Of a stretch of 64,000 nucleotides of DNA, positions 1 to 10,941 are shown one piece after another. A program made the translations under genes and the position numbers. Source of the DNA: Channallabes apus. Lineage: Eukaryota; Chordata; Actinopteri; Siluriformes; Clariidae. The DNA lies in assembly GCA_030522415.1 (NCBI GenBank), contig CM060125.1, positions 3,592,401-3,656,400 on the forward strand, read 5' to 3'. Position 1 is the stretch's first letter. Each line of letters starts with the position of its first letter. A model generated the notes under the pieces. That model had not been told where the DNA came from, made no database searches, and was given only the letters and a program-made list of their open reading frames with translations.

Positions 1-387
1 CTTATTATAAATGTTAGTGGCATTGTTTGCTAGTTTCTGATAATTGCATAAACATCATAATGGCAGTGGAGGCTCAGTGTCTAAGGCTTGTGACTACTGA
101 TCAGAGATGGCTTCTGTACAGATTGTTGTCATTTCAAATCCTGGCAGCACCTGACTTCCACTCACCACTGTATATAATTAATTACTAGGTCTCGATCGAA
201 AGTGGCACTGCTCATAGCTAACCAGCTAACTTGTTGAACAAAGAAACACTAAATAAAAAGATTGCAAAAATGCAACATACTGTAGAATGGTCAGGTACAG
301 TATGTTGGTTCAGGGTGTGCTGGAAATATGCTTTCATAATTTTTTGTGTGATGTGTTTTGATTGCCTTGAAGAGATGGATATATTTA

Positions 388-597
388 CACATTCATTCAT
401 TCATACACTCATTCACACGCTACAGGCAATTTGGGAATGGGTTAGCCTAATCTGAATGTCTTTGGACTGTTAGAGGAAGCCAGAATCCCCAGAGGAAGGC
501 CACCAAGCACATTGAGAACTCCATGAACACAGAGCCAGGGCAGGAAGCAAACCATGGAGGTGTGAGGCCACAGTGATAACCACTACACCATCATGTC
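388..597 (-). repeat. Decayed tRNA-derived SINE, 3' part missing
   Basis: Diverged copy of the SINE that recurs at 10083, 34789, 45638 and 61247. On the minus strand the tRNA-like head (gataaccactacaccat as read on plus) and the middle block match those copies. The 3' part that normally carries the CTATACCGCTTAATCC motif is absent. No clean target duplication is visible, so this is an old copy. Confidence 0.6.
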
Positions 598-1865
598 AGT
601 ACTGTTTTATTTTCTCACTAATTTGGTCTTGGCTAATTTATGATTGTCCAAACACACTCAGAGGAAAGTACCCTCTTCCGCATACAATGGGGTTATTATT
701 GGCTATGAGAAGAGATTTTGAAGCTTTTCGACATAATGTAACTTGTTTTACATTTGGATGAAAAATGAGAGAGCAAAAGTGTGTTATGTTAGTCAAAAAG
801 AAAAATCAGCATAACTTGAAAACAGTGCAATTTCTACTGAGGTTAACTTTTTTCCCATAGGGCTTATGAGACTCGACTGAATGTTGTGATACACGTTTTG
901 TGGGGTCGCATATAAAATTGAGGGAGATATGACAATCTAGTCTGAATCAGAAAAACAGGAATTTTAAGCAATTTATCAGACCTATTTCTAAGAAAAGTAA
1001 ATGCACCGTGTTTCCTATGGTGAGGAGGGACTGGGGCATTTCTATACTTCAGCATTGTGCTCCCCCCCCCTCTAAACTACACAATCAAAAATATATTTAA
1101 AATGCCTCAAACACAAATTAATAAAAATACTTTGATTTTTTTTTTCCTTTCAGAAGAAAAGGTTCCTCAGTGGTTCTTTGGGTGATTAGTAGTTCTATCT
1201 TTCTAGAAAGGGTTTATGAAAGTTCTCTGTTGCAGGGTTTCATCTACCCCTGCCATAGGTTTCTTTGGTTATATTGCTCTGTATGAACAAAGATGTATGT
1301 GGAACAACAGAGGATGCTTTTTTAACAAAAAGGTTTCCCAAAAGGTCATGTGGTGTTAGAGCTGTCCAGTGTTCTGGACAGTGTAGGACCCTACAGAAGG
1401 GAATATTTCTTTTAAGAAAGGTGTCTGTGGTTCTTTGTGTAGTTAATAATTATAACATCCTAAAAATGTTCTACCTTGAAAAAGGAAAGCTATCTGTTTA
1501 TTGCTTTAGCTATTTTATTGCAAAGCTAAATCTTCAGTAGCCCCATTATTTAATAAATTAAAGCATTATTGTATAAAGTTAGAGCTGTCCGTGGTTCTGA
1601 AGCAGACATTAACTGTCCAAAAGTCCTTTAGGATAAGCTCACATGCTAGACAAAGCTTGAGAAGTGTATTAAACAATTAAATTTGATAAATATATTGGAA
1701 ATTATTACAACTAAATATGAAATGCAGCATGCCATGGTATAGAGCTCACCAAAATTCCCACAAGAAACTTTTCTTAAAGATCAAGGAGTCTTTGTTTGCA
1801 TGGTTAGGCATTCTTAGTGTCCTTAAAAATGTGTTGATGTAAGATCGTACTGTATATAAAGTTAG
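598..1865. other. AT-rich intergenic stretch, no gene seen
   Basis: Only short open frames without recognisable domains occur here. Around 1150-1620 the text contains several 'ggttctttg'-like phrases that suggest an old unclassified repeat, but no ends or target duplication can be defined. Confidence 0.4.
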
Positions 1866-1867
1866 AT

Positions 1868-1869
<2 letters not shown>

Positions 1870-1940
<71 letters not shown>
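1870..1940. repeat. (CA)n microsatellite
   Basis: Uninterrupted CA dinucleotides fill this interval. Open frames through it encode only alternating Cys-Val and are artefacts. Confidence 0.97.
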
Positions 1941-1944
<4 letters not shown>

Positions 1945-1989
1945 CTGAAAAAAACGCCTAGAGTTTTACGTTTAATCAGGGACAAATGA

Positions 1990-3850
1990 CTTACAGTTTT
2001 TTTCTGATGGCTTAAACCCTAACTGTGATTCTTATAGCACAATTTCTAAAACTATTAATACTTATAGCAAAACCACTCACTGAGTTTGCAAAACTAAAAG
2101 CACAAACACTGCTTTGCACTCAGTTTGCAATTTTGTAACACACACTTTGCAAAACTGTAGGCACAATTCACTGCACAACACTCTTTTTGCAGAACTTTAA
2201 ACACAACTCACGGTTTATACTCAATTACCAAATTTCCAACACACTCCTAGCAAAATTATACACATGTATGGCTATCATTAACACTATTTTGCCAACTGTC
2301 TGGCACACTTTCACATGTGAAAACTGTTTTAGATAATTAGTTCACTTTGCAATGAGCCTAAGCACTATAAATAAGCCACAGGTAAGCTGTGTATGTGGAG
2401 TACAATGGAAGGAGCAGTAAGAGTGAGAAGAGTGAGAATCAGAGGAGGCCGAGGAGGCTGAGGGAGAGGACGTGGAGGTGAAGAAGTTGGAGGAAGAGGA
2501 CGTGGAGGTAAAGAAGCGAGAGGGTTAGTGGAAGTTAGAGGAAGAGGACAAGGAGGAGCAAGAAGAGGACGAGGAGGGGGAAGAGGATGGGTAAGAAGAG
2601 TAAGAAATAGAATAACTGATCACATCAGAGCTACAATAGTGGACCATGTCATCAACCATGGGATGACCCTGAGGGAAGCTGGCCAACGGGTTCAGCCTAA
2701 TTTGAGCCGTTACACTGTGGCAAGCATCATTAGCACATTTCGAAATGAGAATCGGTAAGTACCTTGTAGCACTGACATACTCTAATGAGAAACACAACAG
2801 TACCATACATGCAAAAATACTAAAATTGTTACTTTACAGAATTGCTAGATGTCCAGATGTTGGGGTCAGAGGAAGAATGTTCACTCCAGAGCAAGAGACC
2901 CATATAGTGAACATGATGATTGCCAATAATGCAATAAGACTGCGCGAAATACAGCAGCGCATAATTGCCTGATGTGTTGCATTTGTTTTGTCTTGTCCAG
3001 AGAGTGATAGAACTAGAAGCAGATGCCATGGAACATGAGCTCCTTTTTGTAGATGAGGCCGGTTTTAACCTCAGTAAAACCAGGAGACGTGGCATTCCTG
3101 GACACCTTACATGACATGCTCACTGTTCAGAGACCAGAGCATACCCGATATGTCATCATATGGGACAATGTTAGTTTCCATAGGGCTGCTTTGGTCCGCA
3201 ACTGGTTTACAGACCACCCATCCTTCATGGCACTCAACCTCCCTCCATACTCTCCATTCTTAAATCCCATCGAGGAGTTCTTCTCTGCCTGGCGCTGGAA
3301 AGTGTACGACCGTCATCCTCATCAACAGGTAGCCCTTTTACAGGCAATGGAGGACGCATGTGGAGATATTGACCAGGCATCATGTCAGGCCTGGATACGT
3401 CATTCAAGAAGATATTTTCCCCGGTGCCTTGGACTGGAGGATATCGCATGCGATGTGGATGAAATTTTGTGGCTGGACCCAGAAAGACGACATGATGACG
3501 GCTGATTGTCTTTTTTTTTTTTTTGTGAAATTACTATTTTGTGTTCTGACTTTGTCTTGGTTTCGATGAGTGTGAATAAACACCAATACTTGAAGTTTGG
3601 ATCCTTGTATGTTTACATGACACTATGACAAAAGTAGGACCTCAAATTGACATCTGTACACAGAGAAAGCAAAAGCCAGATGTGTTTTGTATTCATACCA
3701 TCAGTGTGCAGTTGGCGCATTGTGTGCTTAGTAGATGATGGCTTGTGTGTACTGTTTGATACGAAAACACCATTTTTACGAAGGTGTGAAGAGTTAATCT
3801 AGCTGTGTTCGCTTTTGCAAGAACTACAATGTTTTGATAATTGGAGAACT
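1990..3850 (+). mobile_element. Degenerate IS630/Tc1-like DNA transposon (approximate ends)
   Basis: A broken DDE-transposase gene at 2407-3505 is flanked by AT-rich sequence. The left flank carries repeated TTTGCAAAACT-type motifs (near 2088 and 2146), resembling subterminal transposase-binding repeats. I could not match left and right terminal inverted repeats, so the outer limits are estimates. The body has lost at least two internal coding blocks and cannot be autonomous. Family placement rests on the transposase text. Confidence 0.6.
2407..3505 (+). pseudogene. IS630-like (DDE_3) transposase pseudogene with one intron
   Basis: The likely native start is ATG 2407 (MEGAVRV...), whose frame stops at TGA 2459. 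The arginine/glycine-rich N-terminus then continues in another frame to FRNENR at 2754. A canonical 85-bp intron follows (2755 GTAAGT to 2839 TTTACAG); joining its flanks restores an in-frame link, NENR-IARCPDVGVRGRMF. The helix-turn-helix part runs to RLREIQQRIIA and stops. The catalytic part resumes as MEHELLFVDEAGF, then FLDTLHDML, IIWDNVSFH and LPPYSPFLNPIEEFFSAW, giving recognisable acidic motifs of the DDE fold (DEAG, WDN, NPIEE). Blocks expected between QQRIIA and the first catalytic motif, and between that motif and FLDTLHDML, are missing. Not functional. Confidence 0.8.
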
Positions 3851-3859
3851 CCAAAAGGT

Positions 3860-6800
3860 TCTAGATTAAACAGGCATGACGGATCTAAAATGCTTCGAGC
3901 ACTTTCTCAAAGAAAAAAAAACACATTTTATGGTTCTGTAGGAATTTTAAGACTTTCCCCAAAATGTTGAAACAACGATTCAATCAGCATTCTCTATTTA
4001 CAGTAGGTAGTCAAGGGGGATGTCTATTGATGTCTAAGATTTTATGGTTCACAGAAACATCAGAGAATAAACATAGCACAGAATAAAAATTACACATACT
4101 GTATGGTTTGCATTCTTCTAAGCTAAATTACACACAAATGAAGTTAGAGTTCAGAGTAGTATAAACTAAAGAACCAATACATTCATGGCTATTATTTGTT
4201 CAGTGTGGTGACCGATAAACTAGTCGTATAAAATCAAAGTGGTTTAAATATTTAAATAATACTGTATCCTCGTACCTTGCTCTAACATTAAAGTTCAAAA
4301 CTATTGCTAAGACCCTTGTTTTTTTCTCTCAAGGTTCTCAATGCAGGAAATCTAGTTGTCAGGGTCTTTTAAAAACAGCTGCCTTCAGGTTATGTCTGAA
4401 TATATTTCTGACAAGTATTTTTGTGTGCACAGATTTTTGCACTGAGACTAATTTTGCCCTTTTGCGTGTTAAAAACATGTTGGACTAAATTCCCTAACTC
4501 TTCCCAGACACACATAACTGCAAAGGCGTTACTCAAATCTGGACAGTCATAGACTTACATTCCCTGCCATTAAATGTTCAGCAAATCCCCAAGAGTGAGA
4601 CTGAATTGTTCCCCATCTCAGTTTACATTACCTCAAGAGAAGATAATTACTGGCACACCTTCAAGAATGTTATTGTTATGTTATTATGTGTTATTAAGAT
4701 GTGAAGCAGATCAAATTAAATTTATATAGTCTTTAATCAAGCTCATCCATGGTTCCGTAAACAAGGTTATTAGTGAAGTGTTACTTATGTGGTGTACAGA
4801 CACAATAAACACTGACTTTATTAGTCGCCACGGCTGCAGATGTTTGCCAAACTCCTGTATTAACTTCATACTTCGATCATTAAGTCGATTCACTACAAAC
4901 AGCCAGCAGATGACGATGAACTGTGCTGCATGAAAGCTCAATGAAGCATAGTGATGGTTTAGACCAGACTTAACTTGAACTTTTTTTGTTTGTTTGTTTG
5001 TTTGTTTCGTTCTTTCTTTTTTTATGGCTTAACAAAATAACAGCGCTTGGATCACTTCTAATATGAATGCATGTTTCATTTTTTTTGGACCAGGACTGAA
5101 AAAAAAATCTATAATGTTTGACACTTGACCAATTTAGTCCGAAACATTTCCAAGCCCTGTGCATATTAAATTACTTTCGAACTCAAAGCGCAGGTTCTTA
5201 TTAGTAAATTCAGGGCTCTGTTCTCTGAAAGGTTGACATTGCTTGGTCCTGGCAAGCTTAGAGTCTCTCCGCTCACTCACTTGAGCTGAATTGATAAACA
5301 CATGCCTCATCTTGAGCAAAGCCAAGGCAAATGTTTGACACACCTGCTTGAACAGAAACTGGAAACCTCCAGAGGATCATCGCGAGATCCAAACCTCAGC
5401 CCAAAGTGGCCTCAGGTCCGACAGGATCGTACTATATTTAGACGTGTTGCGCTTTTGGATTTTTTGCTGACATGAGCGTCGATGCTCTGCAGAGACATGC
5501 CGGGCTCCTTCAACACGATGCTAAGCGCGCCTTTGTTACTGGAAACTCCTTGGGCCTGGCTCAACGTCACCACGTCGCCGTCCAAAAATACTGGGCTATT
5601 TAAAAAAAAAAATTATAAAACGTCCCACCGGCAACCTCTCTGGAATGAAATATTCACAGCTGCTCCTGTGGTTTTTGGTCAACAAGCCACAGATTTGCTC
5701 TGGGGATCAGGGGCGAGCTGTGAAGCTGCGAAGGCTGTAATATATATATTTCAACTTGGATAAACACATGGGAATTCCTTCGGGCCTCTGAGTGCTGAAT
5801 ATGTATGATGTAGCTGAATGTGTTGCTCTTTTAGCAAGTTTTGTATACAAAAAGGTTAAAAAGTGAAAGTGAGAAGAAAATAGAAGCTGCACTGACAGTC
5901 AGTACTTTAATAAACTTCGCGATGATAAATGCTGCTAATATACACTATCCATGTGTCTTATATTAAACCCGAGAATGGATTTACTAAGAAAGCTCGTACA
6001 TGAAATACTGATGTACGCGAGCTGTGAAGTGCCGGATTAATGAGTTCAGACGGACACGCAAATCCATTTCGCGTTTGCTAATCCAACATAAAAGTCAGTT
6101 TATGGAACAGAGAGGAGGACATGTAAACAAACAGCGCTGTCTCAACTTGAAAGGGAGGAAAGCATAGAAAAGTCATGAGTCAAATCTGGAACAGGCGCAT
6201 CAGATGCACAGACCATGCACACAAAACCTGAAACATGTCAGGACACTGCTTGTGATTAAAAAAGTTGCTTCTCGATGTAATTTAGGAGTGCTGTGAAACA
6301 GGAAATGAGCCTTGATTGACACTGTGTGATCTGATGAAAAACCAGGGAACCCCCCCACACGCTGCGTTTGATTCTCTCTGTTTCTCTCTCGCTCAGTTAT
6401 CCTGGTAAATGCAGGCTACACTCTGTAGCTATTGGGAAGAGAATGAGCATTACATCAGAGATAATTAGAATCAGCTCATGAATGGCTAACTAATATTTAC
6501 ATTATCCTACATGCCCTTTCCTTGTTCACGGCCTCTTTGAAGACTGAGGGTGGGAAGCATGATTAGTAGAACGAGTCGACAGAGTAAACATGTGGTTATG
6601 ATCAACCAGAGGTGTGTGGCAGAGATGCAGCAATACACTGCAGCCTGGACTTGGACTTGGACGAAAATCAATCAAAAGATAAAAGGTCACTCACAACATA
6701 GAAAACAGGCAGCAAGAGACTACACTTCAGCTGAAATATCTCCAAAGGACAATCTCGGATAAAATCACATTTTTTGTCATGAGGCCGGAGGTTAATGCAG

Positions 6801-7230
6801 CAAACGTACGGCATGTCTGTCTCACATCATGTCTTTTGTTGAAATTCGTATATTCCATAACCTACATCCAGTTCTGGGTCATACAGATTTTCTCATATGG
6901 TGTAGGACACAGAGGGACTTCCTGTCATCTATAAACATGAACACAATTTCACTGAAAGGTTAGACTGCTCCATTAAATTAAGGGGACATAAAGAAGTGTA
7001 CGATATCACACAACCCCTTAGGCTTGATTTCCCATAGGCGGAAAATTTTACTTAATGTAGACTGTAAGGCGAATTTCTGATTTATTTATGGAAATTGTTT
7101 AATGTACTGTAGGACAGATTCCCATTCATTTTTAGACACAACTTTTCTGAAAAATCAACATGAACTACAGTAAACATCAGCAAATGCTGCACTGTGTTAT
7201 GAGGGCAGCCATCTTGGAAATTGCAATCAT
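3860..7230. other. Intergenic stretch, no gene recognised
   Basis: Roughly 3.4 kb without a supportable gene. It includes a short TTTG run near 4985-5007. Around 5340-6540 the sequence is less AT-rich and less repetitive than its surroundings and could hold conserved non-coding DNA, but nothing in the text proves it. A 43-codon frame at 5472-5603 has no recognisable domain. Confidence 0.4.
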
Positions 7231-7320
7231 AAAATGGTACCACTTTGATGATTCGCTGTGGCGACCCCTGAAAGGGAACAGCCGAAAGACAAAGAAGAAG
7301 AAGAAAATGGTACCACTTTG
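7231..7320 (+). repeat. 56-bp truncated SINE tail with 17-bp target duplication
   Basis: The 17-bp sequence AAAATGGTACCACTTTG occurs at 7231-7247 and again, identically, at 7304-7320. Between them (7248-7303) lies only a short tail, cgctgtggcgacccctgaa...gaagaagaag, which I know as the 3' end of a widespread fish SINE. This is a severely 5'-truncated retrotransposition event with a perfect target-site duplication. Confidence 0.8.
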
Positions 7321-7432
7321 CTTCATACAGTAGCCAGAGATGGTAAATAACGAAGTACCAATAAGCCCACTTGGGTTGCACATTCCTCTGGCTCCTTTTT
7401 CGAGCATCTCAAACTAGTGCACTTGTTTATGT

Positions 7433-7788
7433 AAGTTTCTTCTAAATAAAGTTTAATTTACAAAACCACTGGACATACAAACTTACTTAAAAACACAAGA
7501 CGTTTCAGTGTTCATCCAAACACCTTCATCAGTTGTTTGGTGCACAGGAAGTAACTCTGGCAAATGTAGACACAAAGGGGTCACCTGATCTAAATCACAT
7601 GACCGGTGTTAGTCCAATTGTGTGCCAGAGAAGATGGTGCTCCAGCAGCTTAAGCAGATTTCCCCTCCCCTGCCTATGAGGGGGAGTCAGTTGGCTTGTC
7701 TGCAAAGCGCCGGGGCAATGTTCTCAAAACAGCATTGTATGATGAGGACAAATGATGTCTCAGTCCCCCACCTCTGTTTAAAGAAGGT
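7433..7788 (+). repeat. Left inverted arm of the Penelope-like element
   Basis: Starts aagtttcttctaaataaag and ends gtttaaagaaggt. Its reverse complement is found at 8989-9344 with few mismatches. The stop codon and last roughly 38 codons of the retroelement frame fall inside this arm. Confidence 0.92.
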
Positions 7789-9155
7789 CGCTCTACTTTC
7801 ACATAGATGGCCTCCTTAACGCCTCTCTCAAACCATCCATCCTCTCTGTCCAAAATGTGAACATCTTGATCCTTAAAACTGTGTTGCTCTTTTTGTAAAT
7901 GGGTGAAGACAGCCGATACTTGTCCCGAAGAATTCCCCCTCCTATGTTGCGACATACGTTTACTAAGCATCTGTTTTGTCTCCCCAATATAGAGATCTTT
8001 GCACTCCTCTGTGCATTTTACTGCATATACCAGGTTACACTTCTGATGTTTGGGGACCTGGTCCTTTGGGTGGACCAACATCTGTCTCAAGGTATTTTTT
8101 GGTTTAAAATACACCGGGATGTTGTGCTTAGAAAAAACCCTCCGGAATTTCTCTGACAATCCGGCCACATATGGAACAACAACGTGACTTCTTCTAGGTC
8201 TTTTACTCTTGGTGTTTCCTGGTCTTGGGTCATTTTGTTTGTTCTTTTGTGCTTTGGTGAAAGCCCATTTAGGGTAGTGACATTGTTTCAATGCTTTTTC
8301 TACATGTCTCTGTTCTTTATTCCTTGCCCCCTGGTTAGTGGGTATGGTCCCCGCTCTATGTTGTAACGTGCGGATTACTCCCAGTTTGTGCTCCAGAGGA
8401 TGGTGAGAGTCAAACATCAGGTACTGGTCCGTGTGGGTGGGCTTTCGATAAACCTCTACTTGCAGGTCCTCTTCATTCCCTAGGTATATGCCACTGTCTA
8501 GGAATGGGAGTTGATTTTCTCTCATCTCCTCTTTAGTGAACTTGATGTAATCATCCACAGAATTGATGTGATCAGTGAAGGGGCCAACTTCATTGATCTT
8601 GATCTTCACCCATGTGTCATCCACATACCTAAACCAGTGAGTTGGACGGGTTCCATTGTAAGCCTCCAATGCCTCCATATAGAGGTTGGCCACAATGGGA
8701 GACACAGGGGAGCCCATAGCACAACCATGTTTCTGTCTATAAAAGACATCTTTATATTTAAAGTAGGTGGTATTCAAACATAACTCCAACAAAGTAGTCA
8801 CCTGGTCCGGGTTGAGCTGTGTTCTCTCCCTTAACATGGGATCGTGACTCAAACGACTCCTGACTGTCTCAACTGCCAATACTATTGGCACACATGTGAA
8901 CAGTGATGTCACATCGTATGACACCATAGTTTCATCACCCTGCAAAGACAATCCCCTAATTTTGTCCACAAAATCCATAGAATTATTTACCTTCTTTAAA
9001 CAGAGGTGGGGGACTGAGACATCATTTGTCCTCATCATACAATGCTGTTTTGAGAACATTGCCCCGGCGCTTTGCAGAGAAGCCAACTGACTCCCCCTCA
9101 TAGGCAGGGGAGGGGAAATCTGCTTAAGCTGCTGGAGCACCATCTTCTCTGGCAC
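7674..9155 (-). CDS. Penelope-like reverse transcriptase-endonuclease, N-terminally truncated
   Basis: A 493-codon open frame; the first codon in the frame is GTG and the first ATG is four codons later. The first ~55 codons are antisense readthrough of the inverted arm and are probably not native. Reverse-transcriptase text starts at about residue 56: MVSYDVTSLFTCVP (first catalytic Asp region), CAMGSPVSPIVANLYME, then the catalytic YVDD box (RYVDDTWVKI) and a VYRKPTHTDQYL block. Towards the C-terminus NLVYAVKCTEECKDLYIGET gives the GIY-YIG-like endonuclease signature with paired cysteines typical of Penelope-like elements. Full-length family members are longer at the N-terminus, so finger motifs are lost. 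The intact frame suggests a young insertion, but an active protein is unlikely. Confidence 0.85.
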   Translation of the reverse strand: MPEKMVLQQLKQISPPLPMRGSQLASLQSAGAMFSKQHCMMRTNDVSVPHLCLKKVNNSMDFVDKIRGLSLQGDETMVSYDVTSLFTCVPIVLAVETVRSRLSHDPMLRERTQLNPDQVTTLLELCLNTTYFKYKDVFYRQKHGCAMGSPVSPIVANLYMEALEAYNGTRPTHWFRYVDDTWVKIKINEVGPFTDHINSVDDYIKFTKEEMRENQLPFLDSGIYLGNEEDLQVEVYRKPTHTDQYLMFDSHHPLEHKLGVIRTLQHRAGTIPTNQGARNKEQRHVEKALKQCHYPKWAFTKAQKNKQNDPRPGNTKSKRPRRSHVVVPYVAGLSEKFRRVFSKHNIPVYFKPKNTLRQMLVHPKDQVPKHQKCNLVYAVKCTEECKDLYIGETKQMLSKRMSQHRRGNSSGQVSAVFTHLQKEQHSFKDQDVHILDREDGWFERGVKEAIYVKVERPSLNRGGGLRHHLSSSYNAVLRTLPRRFADKPTDSPS

Positions 9156-9344
9156 ACAATTGGACTAACACCGGTCATGTGATTTAGATCAGGTGACCCC
9201 TTTGTGTCTACATTTGCCAGAGTTACTTCCTGTGCACCAAACAACTGATGAAGGTGTTTGGATGAACACTGAAACGTCTTGTGTTTTTAAGTAAGTTTGT
9301 AAGTCCAGTGGTTTTGTAAATTAAACTTTATTTAGAAGAAACTT
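8989..9344 (-). repeat. Right inverted arm of the Penelope-like element
   Basis: Inverted partner of 7433-7788. The open frame enters the element through this arm, so its first codons are the complement of the C-terminal codons at the other end. Confidence 0.92.
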
Positions 9345-10072
9345 CTACCTGGATGAATGAATCTCCACAGACATGCTTGTTTATGTAAGAGTTAAAAGTG
9401 TTTTAGCTAACTAGCTAAATGTATAAACTTATACATTTGGTTTATGCTTCATACCAATAAGAATGTAGGTTTTTTTATTTTTTATAACGAGCTTAGAAAA
9501 TTTTTGCACATCCTTCAACTTTACTGTGTTCTCTATGAGTGCAGTATGCCCATGTTTAACTGTGTAGACTACTTGCATTATACAGAGCAGCAGTGGTAGC
9601 AAATAGCTAGTTTACTACCTACAGTAATTAATTAAAGACGCTAACAATGCTGCTTGCCATGTCCAGGCTTCCTTTCCATTAGCTTCAGTATAACAATAAT
9701 CTCTCAGCTATTATTTTGCCTTTGCGAGGGGGAAAAACATTTCTCCAATTACTTTTTAAAAAAATAAAATTTATAAAAAATTTATTTTATAACATGTTTG
9801 CTAACCACTACAGCACAGTATATTAGGAGCTGAAACCTTTCATTTTTAATAAAGTGAATGATTAATTTTTACCATCTGAAAAGCCACACATTCCTTGGAA
9901 TAAAACTACAAGCATGGCAGAGCGGCCACTGACTTCTTTGTCCTTACAACACACCAATTCTAGCTGTAATGTTCTTCGTCTAAAAGCTTAAAAAGTGTTC
10001 ACTCGTGTCTGGTCTGGCCATGTCATGTTTAAACCAAGCAGTTAAATCATTAATTTCAAAATCATAAATCAT
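9345..10072. other. Intergenic, nothing recognised
   Basis: AT-rich DNA without a gene, defined repeat ends or a clear RNA feature. Confidence 0.4.
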
Positions 10073-10449
10073 TGTTTCATAATCAGGTGGTGTAGTGGTT
10101 AGCACAGTCGCCTTGCACCTCCAGGGTCCAGGGTTCGATTCCCGTCTCTGTGTGCATGGAGTTTGCATGTTCTCCCCGTGCTTGGTGGGTTTCCTCCGGG
10201 TACTCCGGTTTCCTCCCACAGTCCAAAGATATGCAGGTTAGGCTAATTGGCGTTCCTAAATTGCCCGTAGTGTGTGATTGGGTGTGTGAGTGTGTGTATG
10301 TGTGTGCGCTCTGGGATGGATTGGTACCATGTCCAGGGTATACCCTGCCTAGTGCCTGAAGTCTCCTGGGATAGGCTCCAGGTCCCCCGCGACCCTGAAC
10401 ACAGGATTAAGCGGTATAGAAAATGAATGAATGAATGAATGTTTCATAA
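10073..10449 (+). repeat. tRNA-derived SINE with target duplication
   Basis: Full-length SINE at 10083-10439. The head has RNA polymerase III box A-like (TGTAGTGGTTAGCAC) and box B-like (GGGTTCGATTCC) sequences. The body ends in CCGCGACCCTG...GGATTAAGCGGTATAG and an (AATG)n tail. TGTTTCATAA flanks it on both sides (10073-10082 and 10440-10449), a 10-bp target duplication. Confidence 0.88.
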
Positions 10450-10460
10450 ACTTGAAAAGC

Positions 10461-10791
10461 ATCTAAACCAGGGGTGTTAAACTCATTTTAGGGTGAGGGC
10501 CGGATGAGAAGAAATGTGACGAATTTACAATGCGCATGTGTGTTAGAGGTTTCGGCAGAAGCGCAATAGAAGAGCAGTTAAATGATCAATGATAAAATAA
10601 AAAAAATTAATAAAACCAAACACAATATTGCAGCGAATACCCGGACATAGACTTTATTTAATACTACTACTACTACTAATAATAATAATGATAATAAAAA
10701 AGATTTGATATTTAATATTATTGTTCATATCATCGCCTTAGTAGGCCATATTCGGCCTGCGGGCCGTATGTTTGACACCCCTGATCTAAAC
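10461..10791. mobile_element. Small hAT-type MITE with 8-bp target duplication
   Basis: The element occupies 10469-10783 (315 bp). Ends are CAGGGGTGTTAAACTC and TATGTTTGACACCCCTG, which are imperfect inverted repeats. ATCTAAAC lies directly outside on both sides (10461-10468, 10784-10791). An 8-bp duplication and a CAGGGGTG terminus are characteristic of hAT elements. There is no coding capacity, so mobilisation would depend on an outside transposase. Confidence 0.9.
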
Positions 10792-10941
10792 AGACAATGA
10801 AATGTGCAATGAGTTATTCATGATTTAATTTAAGTGACAAAGATTTTAGATTTCTGCAGAAAACTAATCTCTGCTAAATTTGCATCGACACAATCAACCT
10901 AAATTGTGTTTAAAATGTTTTCAAATACTGGTCAACCCTAA

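Larger units (their letters stand above)
7433..9344 (-). mobile_element. Penelope-like retroelement with inverted terminal arms
   Basis: Two arms of 356 bp, 7433-7788 and 8989-9344, are near-identical inverted copies. Between them, on the minus strand, lies a reverse transcriptase fused to a GIY-YIG-type endonuclease, the hallmark of Penelope-like elements. The reverse-transcriptase fingers are missing and the frame enters directly from the upstream arm, so this is a 5'-truncated unit carrying an inverted copy of its own 3' end, an arrangement known for Penelope insertions. No clear target duplication was found. Confidence 0.88.

Noticed and set aside
1746..1985. Cys-Val-rich open frame
   Set aside because: It is the translation of the CA microsatellite.
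5472..5603. 43-codon frame beginning MSVDALQRHA
   Set aside because: Short, no splice sites, no family recognised, and ends in a poly-A run.
8184..8783. Plus-strand frames across the Penelope-like element
   Set aside because: They are antisense shadows of the reverse-transcriptase frame.
10083..10160. tRNA gene suggested by box A and box B
   Set aside because: The same sequence recurs as the head of dispersed SINEs and has no complete cloverleaf.
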